Positions 17,440-26,817 of a stretch of DNA of 64,000 nt are shown one piece after another. The stretch covers positions 12,424 through 76,423 of the forward strand of contig DBPW01000008.1 in assembly GCA_002305015.1 (NCBI GenBank). Direction: 5' to 3'. Each line of letters begins with the position of its first letter. Position 1 is the first letter of the stretch. Under the pieces are notes generated by a model, which did no database searches, had not been told where the DNA came from, and saw only the letters and a list, made by a program, of their open reading frames with translations. The DNA comes from Bacteroidales bacterium UBA1410. GTDB taxonomy: Bacteria; Bacteroidota; Bacteroidia; Bacteroidales; Dysgonomonadaceae. Made by a program: the position numbers and the translations under genes.

Positions 17440-20058
17440 TCACAGATTTTTCAGTATCAATTGCACTGCTGCTGACAATCCATCGACATTTTTACCTCCG
17501 GCAGCAGCAAAATGAGGTTGTCCTCCACCCCCACCCTCAATAAACTTGGCAGCCTGACGAACCAGATTTGCGGCATTCAGACCTTTTTTCACCAAATCAT
17601 CGCTGAGCATAACCGTAATATTGGCTTTGCCTTTCATTGATGTTCCGGCAACAAAACACATTTTTTCGGGAAATTGTCCTTTCAGCTGAAAGGCAATGTC
17701 TTTAACCACATCGGGTGAGATATCGGATCCGGTAAGATTGAAAACAGCAATGTCGTTAATGATTTCTTTTTCCGCAATGACAGCTTGTTTCAGCCGTTCT
17801 GTTTTTTCCTTCACGAACTCCTGAATCGTTTTTTTCATTTCACTGTTTTCATCCAATAATCGCTGCAATGCCTGCTTCACATCAGGTGGATTATTCAACA
17901 TATTTTTAACGCTTTTCAGGCTATCTTCTATAGCATAAAGATATTCTTCGCATTTTTTTGCAGTAACGGCTTCAATTCGCCGCACACCCGCAGCAATAGC
18001 GCTTTCGCTCACAATACGAAATGTTCCTATACGTCCGGTAGAAGAGATGTGGGTTCCTCCACACAATTCGATCGAGGTACCAAAACGAACCGTTCGAACT
18101 TCATCGCCATACTTTTCTCCAAAAAGAGCCATTGCTCCGGAAGCCTTCGCCTCATCAAGAGAAACATGGCGATGCTCTTCTAACTTGAGATCTTGCCGAA
18201 TTTTTTCTGTCACACGTTGTTCCACCTCTCGAATTTCTTCAGGGGTCATTTTTTGAAAATGTGAAAAATCAAAACGCAACATATCGGGCGAAACATACGA
18301 TCCTTTTTGTTCAACATGCTTACCCAGCACTTCGCGAAGCGCTTCGTGAAGAAGGTGTGTAGCCGTGTGATTGCACTCTGTTGCTGTACGTTTTTCAATA
18401 TCAACTTCTAAACGAAAGATGCCGGTAGGATCGGCCGGTATTTCATTACACAGATGCACAGCCAAATTGGTTTCTCTTTTCGTATCAAAAATCCGGAATA
18501 CTTTCCCGTCTTTATCGATAAAGACGCCACTATCCCCTACTTGCCCACCCATTTCGGCATAGAAGGGGGACTTTTCGAAAACAACCTGATAAAACTGCCT
18601 ATTTTTTTGTTTAACCTTTCGATAACGTAAGATCCGGGATTCGCAAACTGTCCGATCATAGCCTACAAATTCCGGTTCACCCTCATGAACTTGCACCCAG
18701 TCACCTGTTTCAACGACAGCGGCATTGCGTGCACGTTCTTTTTGTTTCTTCATCTCCAAATCGAAGCCCCAAGTATCAACCGTCATCCCGTGCTCACGAA
18801 GAATAAGTTCAGTAAGATCGAGCGGAAAACCATAGGTATCGTAAAGCTGAAAAGCTATTGCTCCTTCAAGTTGGGTTTTACCTACAGCCCTGAGCTCTTC
18901 TATTTGTTTATCAAGCAGGTGTATACCGGTTTCAAGCGTTCGCAAGAAAGATTCCTCTTCTTCGTTAATCACCCTTTCTACCAACTTCTGTTGTGCTATC
19001 AATTCAGGATAAGCCTCACCCATTACATCAATAAGGGTAGGAATAAGTTTATACATGAAAGGTTCTTTCATTTCCAAAAAGGTATAACCATACCGAACAG
19101 CACGACGCAAAATTCGTCGTATCACATAACCTGCTTTGGCATTAGAAGGCAATTGTCCGTCTGTAATGGAGAAAGCAATGGCGCGAACATGGTCGGCAAC
19201 GACACGCATGGCGACATCTTTTTGGGGGTCCTCTCCATATCGCGACCGACTTAACTCACCTATTTTTTGAATAAGCGGCTGGAAAATATCGCTATCGTAA
19301 TTCGAAGTCTTCCCCTGAACAGCCATACACAGCCTTTCGAAACCCATACCTGTATCGATCACCTTTGCCGGTAACTCTTCCAGTGACCCATCAGCCTTTC
19401 GGTTGTATTGCATAAAAACGAGATTCCAAATTTCAATCACCTGTGGATGGCCCTTGTTCACGAGCGATAATCCATCCACTCTCTTTCGATCCTCCTGAGA
19501 ACGAATATCGATATGGATTTCAGAACAAGGACCACATGGACCGGTATCTCCCATTTCCCAAAAATTGTCCTTCTTGCTTCCATCAATAATGCGTTCTGCA
19601 GGTAAATATCGCGACCAATATTCGGCAGCCTCGGAATCGCGGAGCAAACCTTCCTCCGGACTCCCTTCAAAAACGGTGACATATAAACGATCTTTATCGA
19701 GTTTCAAAATTTCTGTGAGGTATTCCCATGCAAATTCAATCGCTTCCTTTTTAAAATAATCGCCGAAAGACCAATTGCCCAACATTTCAAACATGGTGTG
19801 ATGGTAAGTATCGTGCCCTACTTCTTCCAGATCATTGTGCTTGCCACTCACGCGAAGACATTTCTGCACATTAGCCACACGACGGTATTTTACGGGCGCA
19901 TTACCCAAGATAATATCTTTAAACTGGTTCATCCCTGCATTGGTAAACATTAAAGTGGGATCGTCCTTGATTACCATGGGGGCCGATGGCACAATCTGAT
20001 GTCCTTTGGATGCAAAATAATCTTTAAACGATTGACGTATTTCTTTAGAAGTCATCAT
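17440..20058 (-). CDS. alaS: Alanyl-tRNA synthetase
   Basis: AlaRS charges tRNA-Ala. The 872-residue protein has the N-terminal class II core (SKEIRQSFKDYF, MFTNAGMNQFKD, MFEMLGNWSFGDYFK) and the editing domain with zinc-site motifs NHTATHLLHEAL and CGGTH. The C-terminal oligomerisation domain ends with GGGGGQPHFAAAGG. Length is typical. An ATG one codon later (20055) is also possible. It faces a MerR gene across a shared promoter gap with an inverted repeat. Confidence 0.97.
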   Translation of the reverse strand: MMTSKEIRQSFKDYFASKGHQIVPSAPMVIKDDPTLMFTNAGMNQFKDIILGNAPVKYRRVANVQKCLRVSGKHNDLEEVGHDTYHHTMFEMLGNWSFGDYFKKEAIEFAWEYLTEILKLDKDRLYVTVFEGSPEEGLLRDSEAAEYWSRYLPAERIIDGSKKDNFWEMGDTGPCGPCSEIHIDIRSQEDRKRVDGLSLVNKGHPQVIEIWNLVFMQYNRKADGSLEELPAKVIDTGMGFERLCMAVQGKTSNYDSDIFQPLIQKIGELSRSRYGEDPQKDVAMRVVADHVRAIAFSITDGQLPSNAKAGYVIRRILRRAVRYGYTFLEMKEPFMYKLIPTLIDVMGEAYPELIAQQKLVERVINEEEESFLRTLETGIHLLDKQIEELRAVGKTQLEGAIAFQLYDTYGFPLDLTELILREHGMTVDTWGFDLEMKKQKERARNAAVVETGDWVQVHEGEPEFVGYDRTVCESRILRYRKVKQKNRQFYQVVFEKSPFYAEMGGQVGDSGVFIDKDGKVFRIFDTKRETNLAVHLCNEIPADPTGIFRLEVDIEKRTATECNHTATHLLHEALREVLGKHVEQKGSYVSPDMLRFDFSHFQKMTPEEIREVEQRVTEKIRQDLKLEEHRHVSLDEAKASGAMALFGEKYGDEVRTVRFGTSIELCGGTHISSTGRIGTFRIVSESAIAAGVRRIEAVTAKKCEEYLYAIEDSLKSVKNMLNNPPDVKQALQRLLDENSEMKKTIQEFVKEKTERLKQAVIAEKEIINDIAVFNLTGSDISPDVVKDIAFQLKGQFPEKMCFVAGTSMKGKANITVMLSDDLVKKGLNAANLVRQAAKFIEGGGGGQPHFAAAGGKNVDGLSAAVQLILKNL

Positions 20059-20102
20059 AAAAAATTAAAAATATGGTTTCTTTTCTGTTTAAATTCTGTT
20101 TG

Positions 20103-20133
20103 CAAAATTACGGCAAAAAGTTTATTTTTGCCG
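20103..20133. promoter_or_regulatory. Divergent promoters of alaS and the MerR gene with an inverted repeat
   Basis: On the minus strand TAATTTTG (20103-20110) is a -7 element for alaS; on the plus strand TATTTTTG (20123-20130) is one for the MerR gene. Between and over them lies an exact inverted repeat, CGGCAAAAA (20111-20119) and TTTTTGCCG (20125-20133), spaced by five bases. It could be an operator acting on both genes. Confidence 0.5.
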
Positions 20134-20206
20134 CATGTTGAACTTATTATCTTGCCAATAACGGTAACAAACAGAAAGTTCTAATCCAAAAAACAATTTT
20201 TCAAAG

Positions 20207-20602
20207 ATGGGAAAACGACGAAAGCCAATCAATTTTAACGATAAGCGCCTTTACTATTCCATTAAGGAAGTCGCTGATCATTTTGCCGTGAATGTTTCTC
20301 TTTTACGTTTCTGGGAAAAAGAATTCGATAACATCAATCCCAAAAAGACAGCCGGGGGAACACGTCAATATACAAAAGAAGATATCCGGCAAGTAGGTAT
20401 AGTATATCATCTTGTTAAGGAAAATGGATTAACATTGGAAGGGGCTCGTCAGGCACTGAAATCGAAAAAAGATGATGAGGAAAAACGCATTGAATTAGTA
20501 GAACGCTTACAAAACATAAAAAATGAGCTGGTTTCGATTGAAGAAGAATTCAACCAATTACATGAACAACAAAAATATTCCAAAACCAAACCGGAAAATT
20601 GA
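20207..20602 (+). CDS. MerR family transcriptional regulator
   Basis: A 131-residue regulator with a MerR DNA-binding domain at residues about 10-80: YYSIKEVADHFAVNVSLLRFWEKEF is the helix-turn-helix, GGTRQYTKEDI the wing, and GLTLEGARQALKS the usual third helix. The C-terminal part is a charged coiled coil without a cysteine-rich metal site. This is the conserved Bacteroidota MerR type whose ligand and targets are not known. The next gene starts two bases after its stop, so the two are co-transcribed. Confidence 0.88.
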   Translation: MGKRRKPINFNDKRLYYSIKEVADHFAVNVSLLRFWEKEFDNINPKKTAGGTRQYTKEDIRQVGIVYHLVKENGLTLEGARQALKSKKDDEEKRIELVERLQNIKNELVSIEEEFNQLHEQQKYSKTKPEN

Positions 20603-20604
20603 AC

Positions 20605-21828
20605 ATGAAAAAAAATCTCATTTTATTTTTACTTTCCTTCTTCCTCTCGGCATTTTCACAATCCCCTTACGAAAAAGTTAATGCCACACCAAGGGTGCAT
20701 CAACCGCATACCAAGCCCAATCAACAAAGGGTTAAAGTAGGTGCCGAACAAACCGATCAGTATTTTCCGTTACTGGAAGGGAAACGTATAGCCGTTTTAT
20801 CTAATCAAACCGGCATGGTTGGTAAAGAACATCTGGTGGATCTCCTAAAACGAAACCATTTTAATATCGTCGGCATTTTTTCACCGGAGCATGGTTTTAG
20901 AGGAACAGCCGATGCAGGAGAACAGGTAGCCGATTCGGTTGACAAAAAAACGGGTATCCCCATTTGGTCACTGTATGGAGTGAAAGGCGGAAAACCTTCT
21001 GCAGAAAAGATGAATCGTTTCGACGTACTCGTATTTGATCTACAGGATGTAGGAACCCGCTTTTATACATATTACATCACAATGGCGCACATGATGGATG
21101 CTTGCGCCATCTCAGAAAAAAAAATGATCGTACTAGACCGACCCAATCCAAATGGCTTTTATGTGGATGGTCCTTTACTGGATATGAAGTATAGATCGGG
21201 CGTGGGGTGGCTCCCCATTCCGGTGGTTCACGGCATGACGCTCGGTGAACTGGCTCTGATGATCAATGGTGAAAAATGGCTGTCCAATGGCCGCATTTGC
21301 GACGTGACGGTTATTCCATGTGAGAATTATACCCATCAAACCTTGTACGAGTTGCCCATCCCCCCCTCACCCAACTTGCCCAATATGCACGCTGTTTATC
21401 TCTATCCCTCAACCTGCTTTTTTGAAGGAACCGTGATGAGTTTAGGAAGGGGAACTCCATACCCGTTTCAGGTTTATGGCCATCCGAATTATAAAGGATC
21501 TACTTTCTGGTTCGTCCCGAGAAGCATTCCGGGAGCAAAAAAACCTCCTTTTCTCAATCAAAAATGTTATGGCGTTGACCTTCGAAATATTCCCGACAAA
21601 CAAATCCAAAACAACGGTTTAGACTTATCCTGGATCATCGATGCTTACAACAATCTGCAAATTGGCGAATCCTTTTTTACTCCTTTCTTTGAAAAATTGA
21701 TGGGGGTAGATTATGTTCGAAAAGATATCATCGCAGGAAAATCGGCCAAAGAAATTAAGGCAAAATGGGTTAACGATGTGCAGAAGTTCAAAAAACAACG
21801 TAAACCCTATCTCCTTTACGATGAATAA
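20605..21828 (+). CDS. NamZ-type exo-beta-N-acetylmuramidase (DUF1343), exported
   Basis: A 407-residue protein with a signal peptide (MKKNLILFLLSFFLSAFSQ). The DUF1343 domain covers most of the rest: GKRIAVLSNQTGMVGKEHLVD, FSPEHGFRGTADAGEQV, VFDLQDVGTRFYTY, VLDRPNPNGFYVDGP. Founding members in Tannerella and Bacillus (NamZ, family GH171) release terminal N-acetylmuramic acid from peptidoglycan fragments, so a role in cell wall salvage is likely. The ATG at 20605 is used; a TTG at 20599 would overlap the previous stop. It is followed by a terminator. Confidence 0.85.
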   Translation: MKKNLILFLLSFFLSAFSQSPYEKVNATPRVHQPHTKPNQQRVKVGAEQTDQYFPLLEGKRIAVLSNQTGMVGKEHLVDLLKRNHFNIVGIFSPEHGFRGTADAGEQVADSVDKKTGIPIWSLYGVKGGKPSAEKMNRFDVLVFDLQDVGTRFYTYYITMAHMMDACAISEKKMIVLDRPNPNGFYVDGPLLDMKYRSGVGWLPIPVVHGMTLGELALMINGEKWLSNGRICDVTVIPCENYTHQTLYELPIPPSPNLPNMHAVYLYPSTCFFEGTVMSLGRGTPYPFQVYGHPNYKGSTFWFVPRSIPGAKKPPFLNQKCYGVDLRNIPDKQIQNNGLDLSWIIDAYNNLQIGESFFTPFFEKLMGVDYVRKDIIAGKSAKEIKAKWVNDVQKFKKQRKPYLLYDE

Positions 21829-21852
21829 AGTCTTAAGGTGTCGGTAAAATGG

Positions 21853-21881
21853 AAAATGCGCTTCAATGAAACGCATTTTTT
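21853..21881 (+). terminator. Intrinsic terminator after the NamZ-like gene
   Basis: AAAATGCG (21853-21860) pairs with CGCATTTT (starting at 21872) and a T-run follows. It ends three bases before the valS -7 element. Confidence 0.7.
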
Positions 21882-21883
21882 CA

Positions 21884-21891
21884 TACCTTTG
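21884..21891 (+). promoter_or_regulatory. -7 promoter element for valS
   Basis: TACCTTTG matches TAnnTTTG and lies 20 bases before the valS ATG, directly after the terminator of the preceding operon. Confidence 0.6.
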
Positions 21892-21911
21892 CGATTCAAA
21901 AAGAAAGATTT

Positions 21912-24545
21912 ATGGAGATAGGAAGCAAATACAATCCGTCCGAAGTTGAAGAGAAGTGGTACCAATATTGGCTGAAAAACCGATATTTTCATTCAGAACC
22001 CGATAACCGTGAACCCTATACGATCGTAATCCCTCCACCAAACGTGACGGGAATTCTGCATATGGGTCACATGCTTAACAATACTATCCAGGATATTTTG
22101 ATTCGCCGCGCACGTATGCAGGGAAAAAATGCATGTTGGGTACCGGGCACCGACCATGCCTCAATTGCTACCGAAGCAAAAATAGTAGCTAAACTTGCTT
22201 CTCAAGGAATCAAAAAAACGGATCTTTCCCGCGAAGAATTTTTAGAACATGCATGGGAATGGACTGATGAACATGGAGGAATTATTCTTGAGCAGCTGAA
22301 AAAGCTGGGAGCTTCCTGCGATTGGGATAGAACCTGCTTCACCATGGACGAAATACGTTCTAAAAGTGTTATCAAGGCCTTTTGTCATTTATATGAAAAG
22401 GGAAAAATATACCGGGGTGTGCGAATGGTTAACTGGGATCCCCAAGCCCTTACCGCACTCTCTGATGAAGAAGTAATCTACAAAGAACATGAAGGTAAAC
22501 TCTATTATCTTCGCTACAAAATAGAAGGGGAAGACAATTATGCTGTGGTCGCAACCACAAGACCGGAAACCATCATGGGTGATACGGCACTGTGCATCCA
22601 TCCCAATGACCCAAAAAACGCTCATTTGAAAGGGAAAAAAGTAATTGTTCCGCTTATTAACCGTGTCATCCCTGTTATTGAAGATGAATATGTAGATATG
22701 GAATTCGGAACAGGATGCCTGAAAGTTACCCCTGCACACGATGTCAACGACTATATGCTGGGAGAAAAACATCATCTTCCTGCAATCGATATTTTCAACC
22801 CTGATGGTACCCTAAACGAACACGGCGCCATGTATGCAGGAATGGATCGATTTGTTGCACGCGAAAAAATTGTCAAAGATCTTCAAACAGCAGGATTGCT
22901 CGAAAAAACCCAACCTTATACCAACAAGGTTGGGTTTTCCGAAAGGACAAATGTACCCATCGAACCCAAACTCTCCATTCAATGGTTTTTAGAAATGAAA
23001 GATCTTGCTAAACCTGCCCTTGAAGCCGTAGAGAACGATGTTATCAAGTTCTACCCTCCAAAATACAAAAATGTGTATCGCCACTGGATGGAAAATATTA
23101 AAGACTGGTGCATCAGCCGGCAACTCTGGTGGGGTCATCAGATTCCGGCCTACTATCTTCCCAAAGGTGGATTTGTTGTGGCTGAAAGCAAAGAAGAAGC
23201 TTATCAAAAAGCATTGAAAATGGTAGATTATCCCCTTTCGATCGATGATTTACGACAAGACGAAGATGTCCTCGATACGTGGTTCTCATCATGGTTGTGG
23301 CCGATTTCCGTTTTCGATGGAATTCTTCATCCCGACAATGAGGATATCAACTATTATTATCCCACAAATGATCTGGTAACGGGACCCGACATCATTTTCT
23401 TTTGGGTAGCCCGAATGATTATGGCCGGATATGAATTTCGAAATGAAAAATGTTTCGAAAATGTTTATTTTACAGGCATCGTTCGTGACAAAGCAGGACG
23501 AAAAATGTCCAAACAATTGGGAAATTCACCCGACCCCATCGAATTAATCAATACCTACGGCGCCGACGGCGTCCGGATGGGCATGCTACTCACCACCCCT
23601 GCAGGTAATGATCTGTTGTTCGACGAATCACTCTGCGAACAAGGTCGTAATTTTACCAACAAAATATGGAATGCATTTCGTTTGGTGCAAGGATGGAAAG
23701 TAAAGGACGATATTTCTCAACCCGCTACTGCGGCAATTGCTATTCACTGGTTCGACAACATACTTTCCAAAGCAATTGCCGAGTTGGACGATTTGTTCTC
23801 AAAATACCGCCTTTCCGAAGCATTGATGGTAGTTTACCGACTCTTTTGGGAGGAATTTTCTTCCTGGTATCTCGAAATTATCAAACCGGCATACCGACAA
23901 CCCATCGACAAAAAAACCTATGATGCTACGCTTGTTTTTTTTGATACCCTCTTACGACTTCTCCACCCTTTTATGCCTTTTATCACCGAAGAGCTGTGGC
24001 AGGTATTGTACGAGCGCAAGCAAGGTGACAGTATCATGATTGCTCCTCTCCCGGAAAGTCGACCTTTTGACGAGGTGTTACTAGCAGATTTCGAAAAAGT
24101 GAAAGAAATTATTGCGGGGATACGTACTATACGTTTGCAAAAGAATATTCCAATCAAAGAAAAACTTCCTCTTCAGTATACCGGGGATTATAAAGGCACC
24201 TATGACAGTGTAATCATAAAAATGGGTAATCTAACGTCTATTGAAAAAGTTCAGGAAAAAGAGCCCGGAGCTGTCGGATTTCTGGTAGGAACTACCGAGT
24301 TTTCGATCCCTCTGTTCGATAAAACGGATGTAGAAGCCGAATTAAAAAAATTGAAGGCTGAACTTGAATATCAGCATGGGTTCCTGCAATCGGTGATGAA
24401 AAAACTAACCAATGAGCGGTTCGTACAGAATGCCAAGCCCGAAATTGTGGAAAACGAGCGCAAGAAAAAAGCCGACACCGAAAGCAAAATTGCTCTTTTG
24501 AAAGAAAATATTGCGGCTCTCGAAAAAGCTAAATCAGAAAAGTAA
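21912..24545 (+). CDS. valS: Valyl-tRNA synthetase
   Basis: ValRS charges tRNA-Val. The 877-residue class I enzyme shows the HIGH-type motif PPPNVTGILHMGHMLN near residue 44, the editing domain (TTRPETIMGDTALCIHP), the WCISRQLWWGHQIPAYY block, and the KMSKS-type loop AGRKMSKQLGNSPDP. A C-terminal coiled coil rich in Lys and Glu is typical of the family. Length is normal. It is a single gene between two hairpin terminators. Confidence 0.98.
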   Translation: MEIGSKYNPSEVEEKWYQYWLKNRYFHSEPDNREPYTIVIPPPNVTGILHMGHMLNNTIQDILIRRARMQGKNACWVPGTDHASIATEAKIVAKLASQGIKKTDLSREEFLEHAWEWTDEHGGIILEQLKKLGASCDWDRTCFTMDEIRSKSVIKAFCHLYEKGKIYRGVRMVNWDPQALTALSDEEVIYKEHEGKLYYLRYKIEGEDNYAVVATTRPETIMGDTALCIHPNDPKNAHLKGKKVIVPLINRVIPVIEDEYVDMEFGTGCLKVTPAHDVNDYMLGEKHHLPAIDIFNPDGTLNEHGAMYAGMDRFVAREKIVKDLQTAGLLEKTQPYTNKVGFSERTNVPIEPKLSIQWFLEMKDLAKPALEAVENDVIKFYPPKYKNVYRHWMENIKDWCISRQLWWGHQIPAYYLPKGGFVVAESKEEAYQKALKMVDYPLSIDDLRQDEDVLDTWFSSWLWPISVFDGILHPDNEDINYYYPTNDLVTGPDIIFFWVARMIMAGYEFRNEKCFENVYFTGIVRDKAGRKMSKQLGNSPDPIELINTYGADGVRMGMLLTTPAGNDLLFDESLCEQGRNFTNKIWNAFRLVQGWKVKDDISQPATAAIAIHWFDNILSKAIAELDDLFSKYRLSEALMVVYRLFWEEFSSWYLEIIKPAYRQPIDKKTYDATLVFFDTLLRLLHPFMPFITEELWQVLYERKQGDSIMIAPLPESRPFDEVLLADFEKVKEIIAGIRTIRLQKNIPIKEKLPLQYTGDYKGTYDSVIIKMGNLTSIEKVQEKEPGAVGFLVGTTEFSIPLFDKTDVEAELKKLKAELEYQHGFLQSVMKKLTNERFVQNAKPEIVENERKKKADTESKIALLKENIAALEKAKSEK

Positions 24546-24590
24546 AAAGCATTTACACACAAAAAATCAAAACTTCCCTTATATAAATTC

Positions 24591-24619
24591 AGCCCGCCTC
24601 GTCGCGGGCTATGTTTTTT
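24591..24619 (+). terminator. Intrinsic terminator after valS
   Basis: AGCCCGC (24591-24597), loop CTCGTC, GCGGGCT (24604-24610), then ATG and a run of six T. The T-run lies only on the plus-strand side, so it ends valS. Confidence 0.8.
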
Positions 24620-24677
24620 AAGAATCAAAAGTAAAAAATGGCCCATTATTATTCCTAGGGACGGAACCTATTTCAAC

Positions 24678-25433
24678 TCAAAATTCCAAATAGGGATTTA
24701 ATCGTTCGATGTCTTCAGCAGTAAATTCGTTGAGCATTGCCAATTCATTAATGGATGAAACATTCCCTTTTCGCCGGCGTAAATCAAAAATAGCTTTCAC
24801 CTGTTTGTAATTGAGATAGGGATGCCGAAGAAGTTCCTTAAATTCAAGCCTATTTATGGCTATTTTTGTGTATTTCCCATCAGCTTCCAGATAAGGATAT
24901 ATTTTAGCAAATAACACATCGTCAATGCCGTATACTTCTCTCAATTGATCTACAGTAACAAAACCTCCGAGTAAATCCCGATATTTTACAATGCGCGAAG
25001 CATATGTGCTGCCAATGCCGGGAATTTTTTTCCAGTCAGTAGTATCGCTCTCATTTAAAAAAATGGTTTCGCCTTCGGCAAGTTTTACACTTACCGAAAA
25101 AGAACTTTCAAAAGATGAATTTTTATCGGAATATGTCGAAAGTTCATTCGACTTCAATTGTCGTTCATTATTCCTTCTGTTCTCGACATAATATTGACGA
25201 TTGGATTCACTTTCCGTTGGAGGATAAGCAACAGACTCTCCATCATTCAATGAACGATGAAATTGGTCGAACTCTTGCACTAATGAATCGTTCTCTATAA
25301 GAACATTATTCTCATTATTCTTCTTCTTCCCTATTTCATTCATTACAATGGTCAACACAATCAGAATCAATAAAAGAATAATGGCAACCCTTTCGCCTCT
25401 ATGATAATAAAAAAAGTCTTTCCAACTCATCAT
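24678..25433 (-). CDS. Helix-hairpin-helix (ComEA-like) membrane-anchored protein
   Basis: A 251-residue protein with one N-terminal membrane segment (ERVAIILLLILIVLTIVMNEI, residues about 14-34), a variable low-complexity linker, and two helix-hairpin-helix units in the C-terminal half (WKKIPGIGSTYASRIVKYRDLLGGF and ELLRHPYLNYKQVKAIFDLRRRKG). This matches ComEA-type DNA-binding proteins, which in competent bacteria receive DNA at the membrane. A DNA-uptake role in Bacteroidales is not established, so only DNA binding is claimed. An ATG one codon later is an alternative start. Confidence 0.82.
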   Translation of the reverse strand: MMSWKDFFYYHRGERVAIILLLILIVLTIVMNEIGKKKNNENNVLIENDSLVQEFDQFHRSLNDGESVAYPPTESESNRQYYVENRRNNERQLKSNELSTYSDKNSSFESSFSVSVKLAEGETIFLNESDTTDWKKIPGIGSTYASRIVKYRDLLGGFVTVDQLREVYGIDDVLFAKIYPYLEADGKYTKIAINRLEFKELLRHPYLNYKQVKAIFDLRRRKGNVSSINELAMLNEFTAEDIERLNPYLEF

Positions 25434-25539
25434 TTAAAGTTTTAGAAACGATAAAGGTAGAAAATAAATGTTACCTATTTTGTCAGTTTGTGATAAATTG
25501 TAACTTTGACAACGGATTTTCCCGGAAAATTGACCTATT

Positions 25540-26772
25540 ATGATTTTAAATTACATTTGGATTGCTTTTTTTATCATTGCTTTTGCTGTAGCTTTAGTTA
25601 AACTCATTTTTTTCGGCGATGTAAATGTTTTCACCGAAATCATGAATTCGAGTTACGACTCGGCCAAAACAGGTTTCGAAATTTCTTTGGGTCTGACCGG
25701 TGTGCTTTCACTATGGCTCGGCATAATGAAAATTGGAGAACGAGGGGGCATGATCGAACTTTTTTCTCGGGCTGCAGCTCCTTTGTTTTCAAAATTATTT
25801 CCTCATATTCCCAAAGGCCATCCCGCCTTTGGCTCTATACTGATGAATGTATCTGCCAATATGTTAGGACTCGATAATGCAGCTACTCCGTTTGGACTGA
25901 AAGCGATGAAGGAATTGCAAGAAATCAATCCAAAGAAAAAACAGGCATCCGATCCCATGATCATGTTCCTTGTAATGAATGCTTCAGGGCTCACGCTCAT
26001 TCCTGTTACCATCATGGTGTACCGGGCACAAATGGGTGCTGCCAATCCTGCCGATGTATTCATCCCAATCATGATAACAACTTTTGCAGCTACCCTCGTA
26101 GCCGTAATAGCCGTTTGCTTGAAGCAAGGGATCAACATTTTTAACAAAGCCATTATAGGTTTTTTTGGAGGCATCACGGCGATAATTGCAGTAACGATTT
26201 TTGTTTTTCATGCGATGCCACAGGAAAAAATCAACATCATTTCCGGTCTTGTGGCAAATATCATTTTACTTACCATCATCGTTACTTTTATTTTGAAAGC
26301 GATGAGAAAAAAAATCAATATCTTTGAAGCCTTTATCGATGGAGCCAAAGAGGGATTTAAAACAGCGGTTACCATTATTCCCTATCTGATTGCCATTCTG
26401 GTAGGGGTAGGCGTTTTTCGCGCTTCAGGAGCCATGGATTTTCTAATGGAAGGGCTTCGAAATATGGTAGCATGGACAGGTCTCGATACTCGCTGGGTTG
26501 ACGGCATGCCCACGGCTCTGATGAAACCCCTTAGCGGAAGCGGAGCCCGCGGAATGATGATTGATGCAATGAAAACATTTGGGGCCGATTCCTTTTCCGG
26601 CCGCTTATCTGCAGTCCTTCAGGGTGCAACCGACACGACATTCTATATTGTGGCTGTTTATTATGGGTCGGTTGACATAAAAAATTCGCGCTATACTGTT
26701 CCTTATGCACTTCTGGCCGATTTAACCGGAGTTATAGTGGCAATTTTTGTTTCCTACTTGTTCTTTGGATAA
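25540..26772 (+). CDS. SpmA-SpmB-type fused membrane protein (nucleoside-recognition domain)
   Basis: A 410-residue inner-membrane protein made of two related halves, each a Gate (nucleoside-recognition) domain like Bacillus spore maturation proteins SpmA and SpmB. The first half shows SYDSAKTGFEISLGLTGVLS and MLGLDNAATPFGLKAM. The second shows FIDGAKEGFKTAVTIIPYL, MPTALMKPLSGSGARGMM and QGATDTTFYIVAVYYGSV. About ten hydrophobic segments are visible. Bacteroidota do not sporulate, so the role is different; related proteins are suggested to be transporters, but the substrate is unknown. Confidence 0.85.
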   Translation: MILNYIWIAFFIIAFAVALVKLIFFGDVNVFTEIMNSSYDSAKTGFEISLGLTGVLSLWLGIMKIGERGGMIELFSRAAAPLFSKLFPHIPKGHPAFGSILMNVSANMLGLDNAATPFGLKAMKELQEINPKKKQASDPMIMFLVMNASGLTLIPVTIMVYRAQMGAANPADVFIPIMITTFAATLVAVIAVCLKQGINIFNKAIIGFFGGITAIIAVTIFVFHAMPQEKINIISGLVANIILLTIIVTFILKAMRKKINIFEAFIDGAKEGFKTAVTIIPYLIAILVGVGVFRASGAMDFLMEGLRNMVAWTGLDTRWVDGMPTALMKPLSGSGARGMMIDAMKTFGADSFSGRLSAVLQGATDTTFYIVAVYYGSVDIKNSRYTVPYALLADLTGVIVAIFVSYLFFG

Positions 26773-26817
26773 AAACAGACAAATAAATCACGTTTAATCA
26801 TCTAAATAAAACTGAAA

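Noticed and set aside
17336..17443. N-terminal extension of the LacI regulator to 17443
   Set aside because: The extension precedes the DNA-binding domain, has no family match and would overlap the end of alaS.
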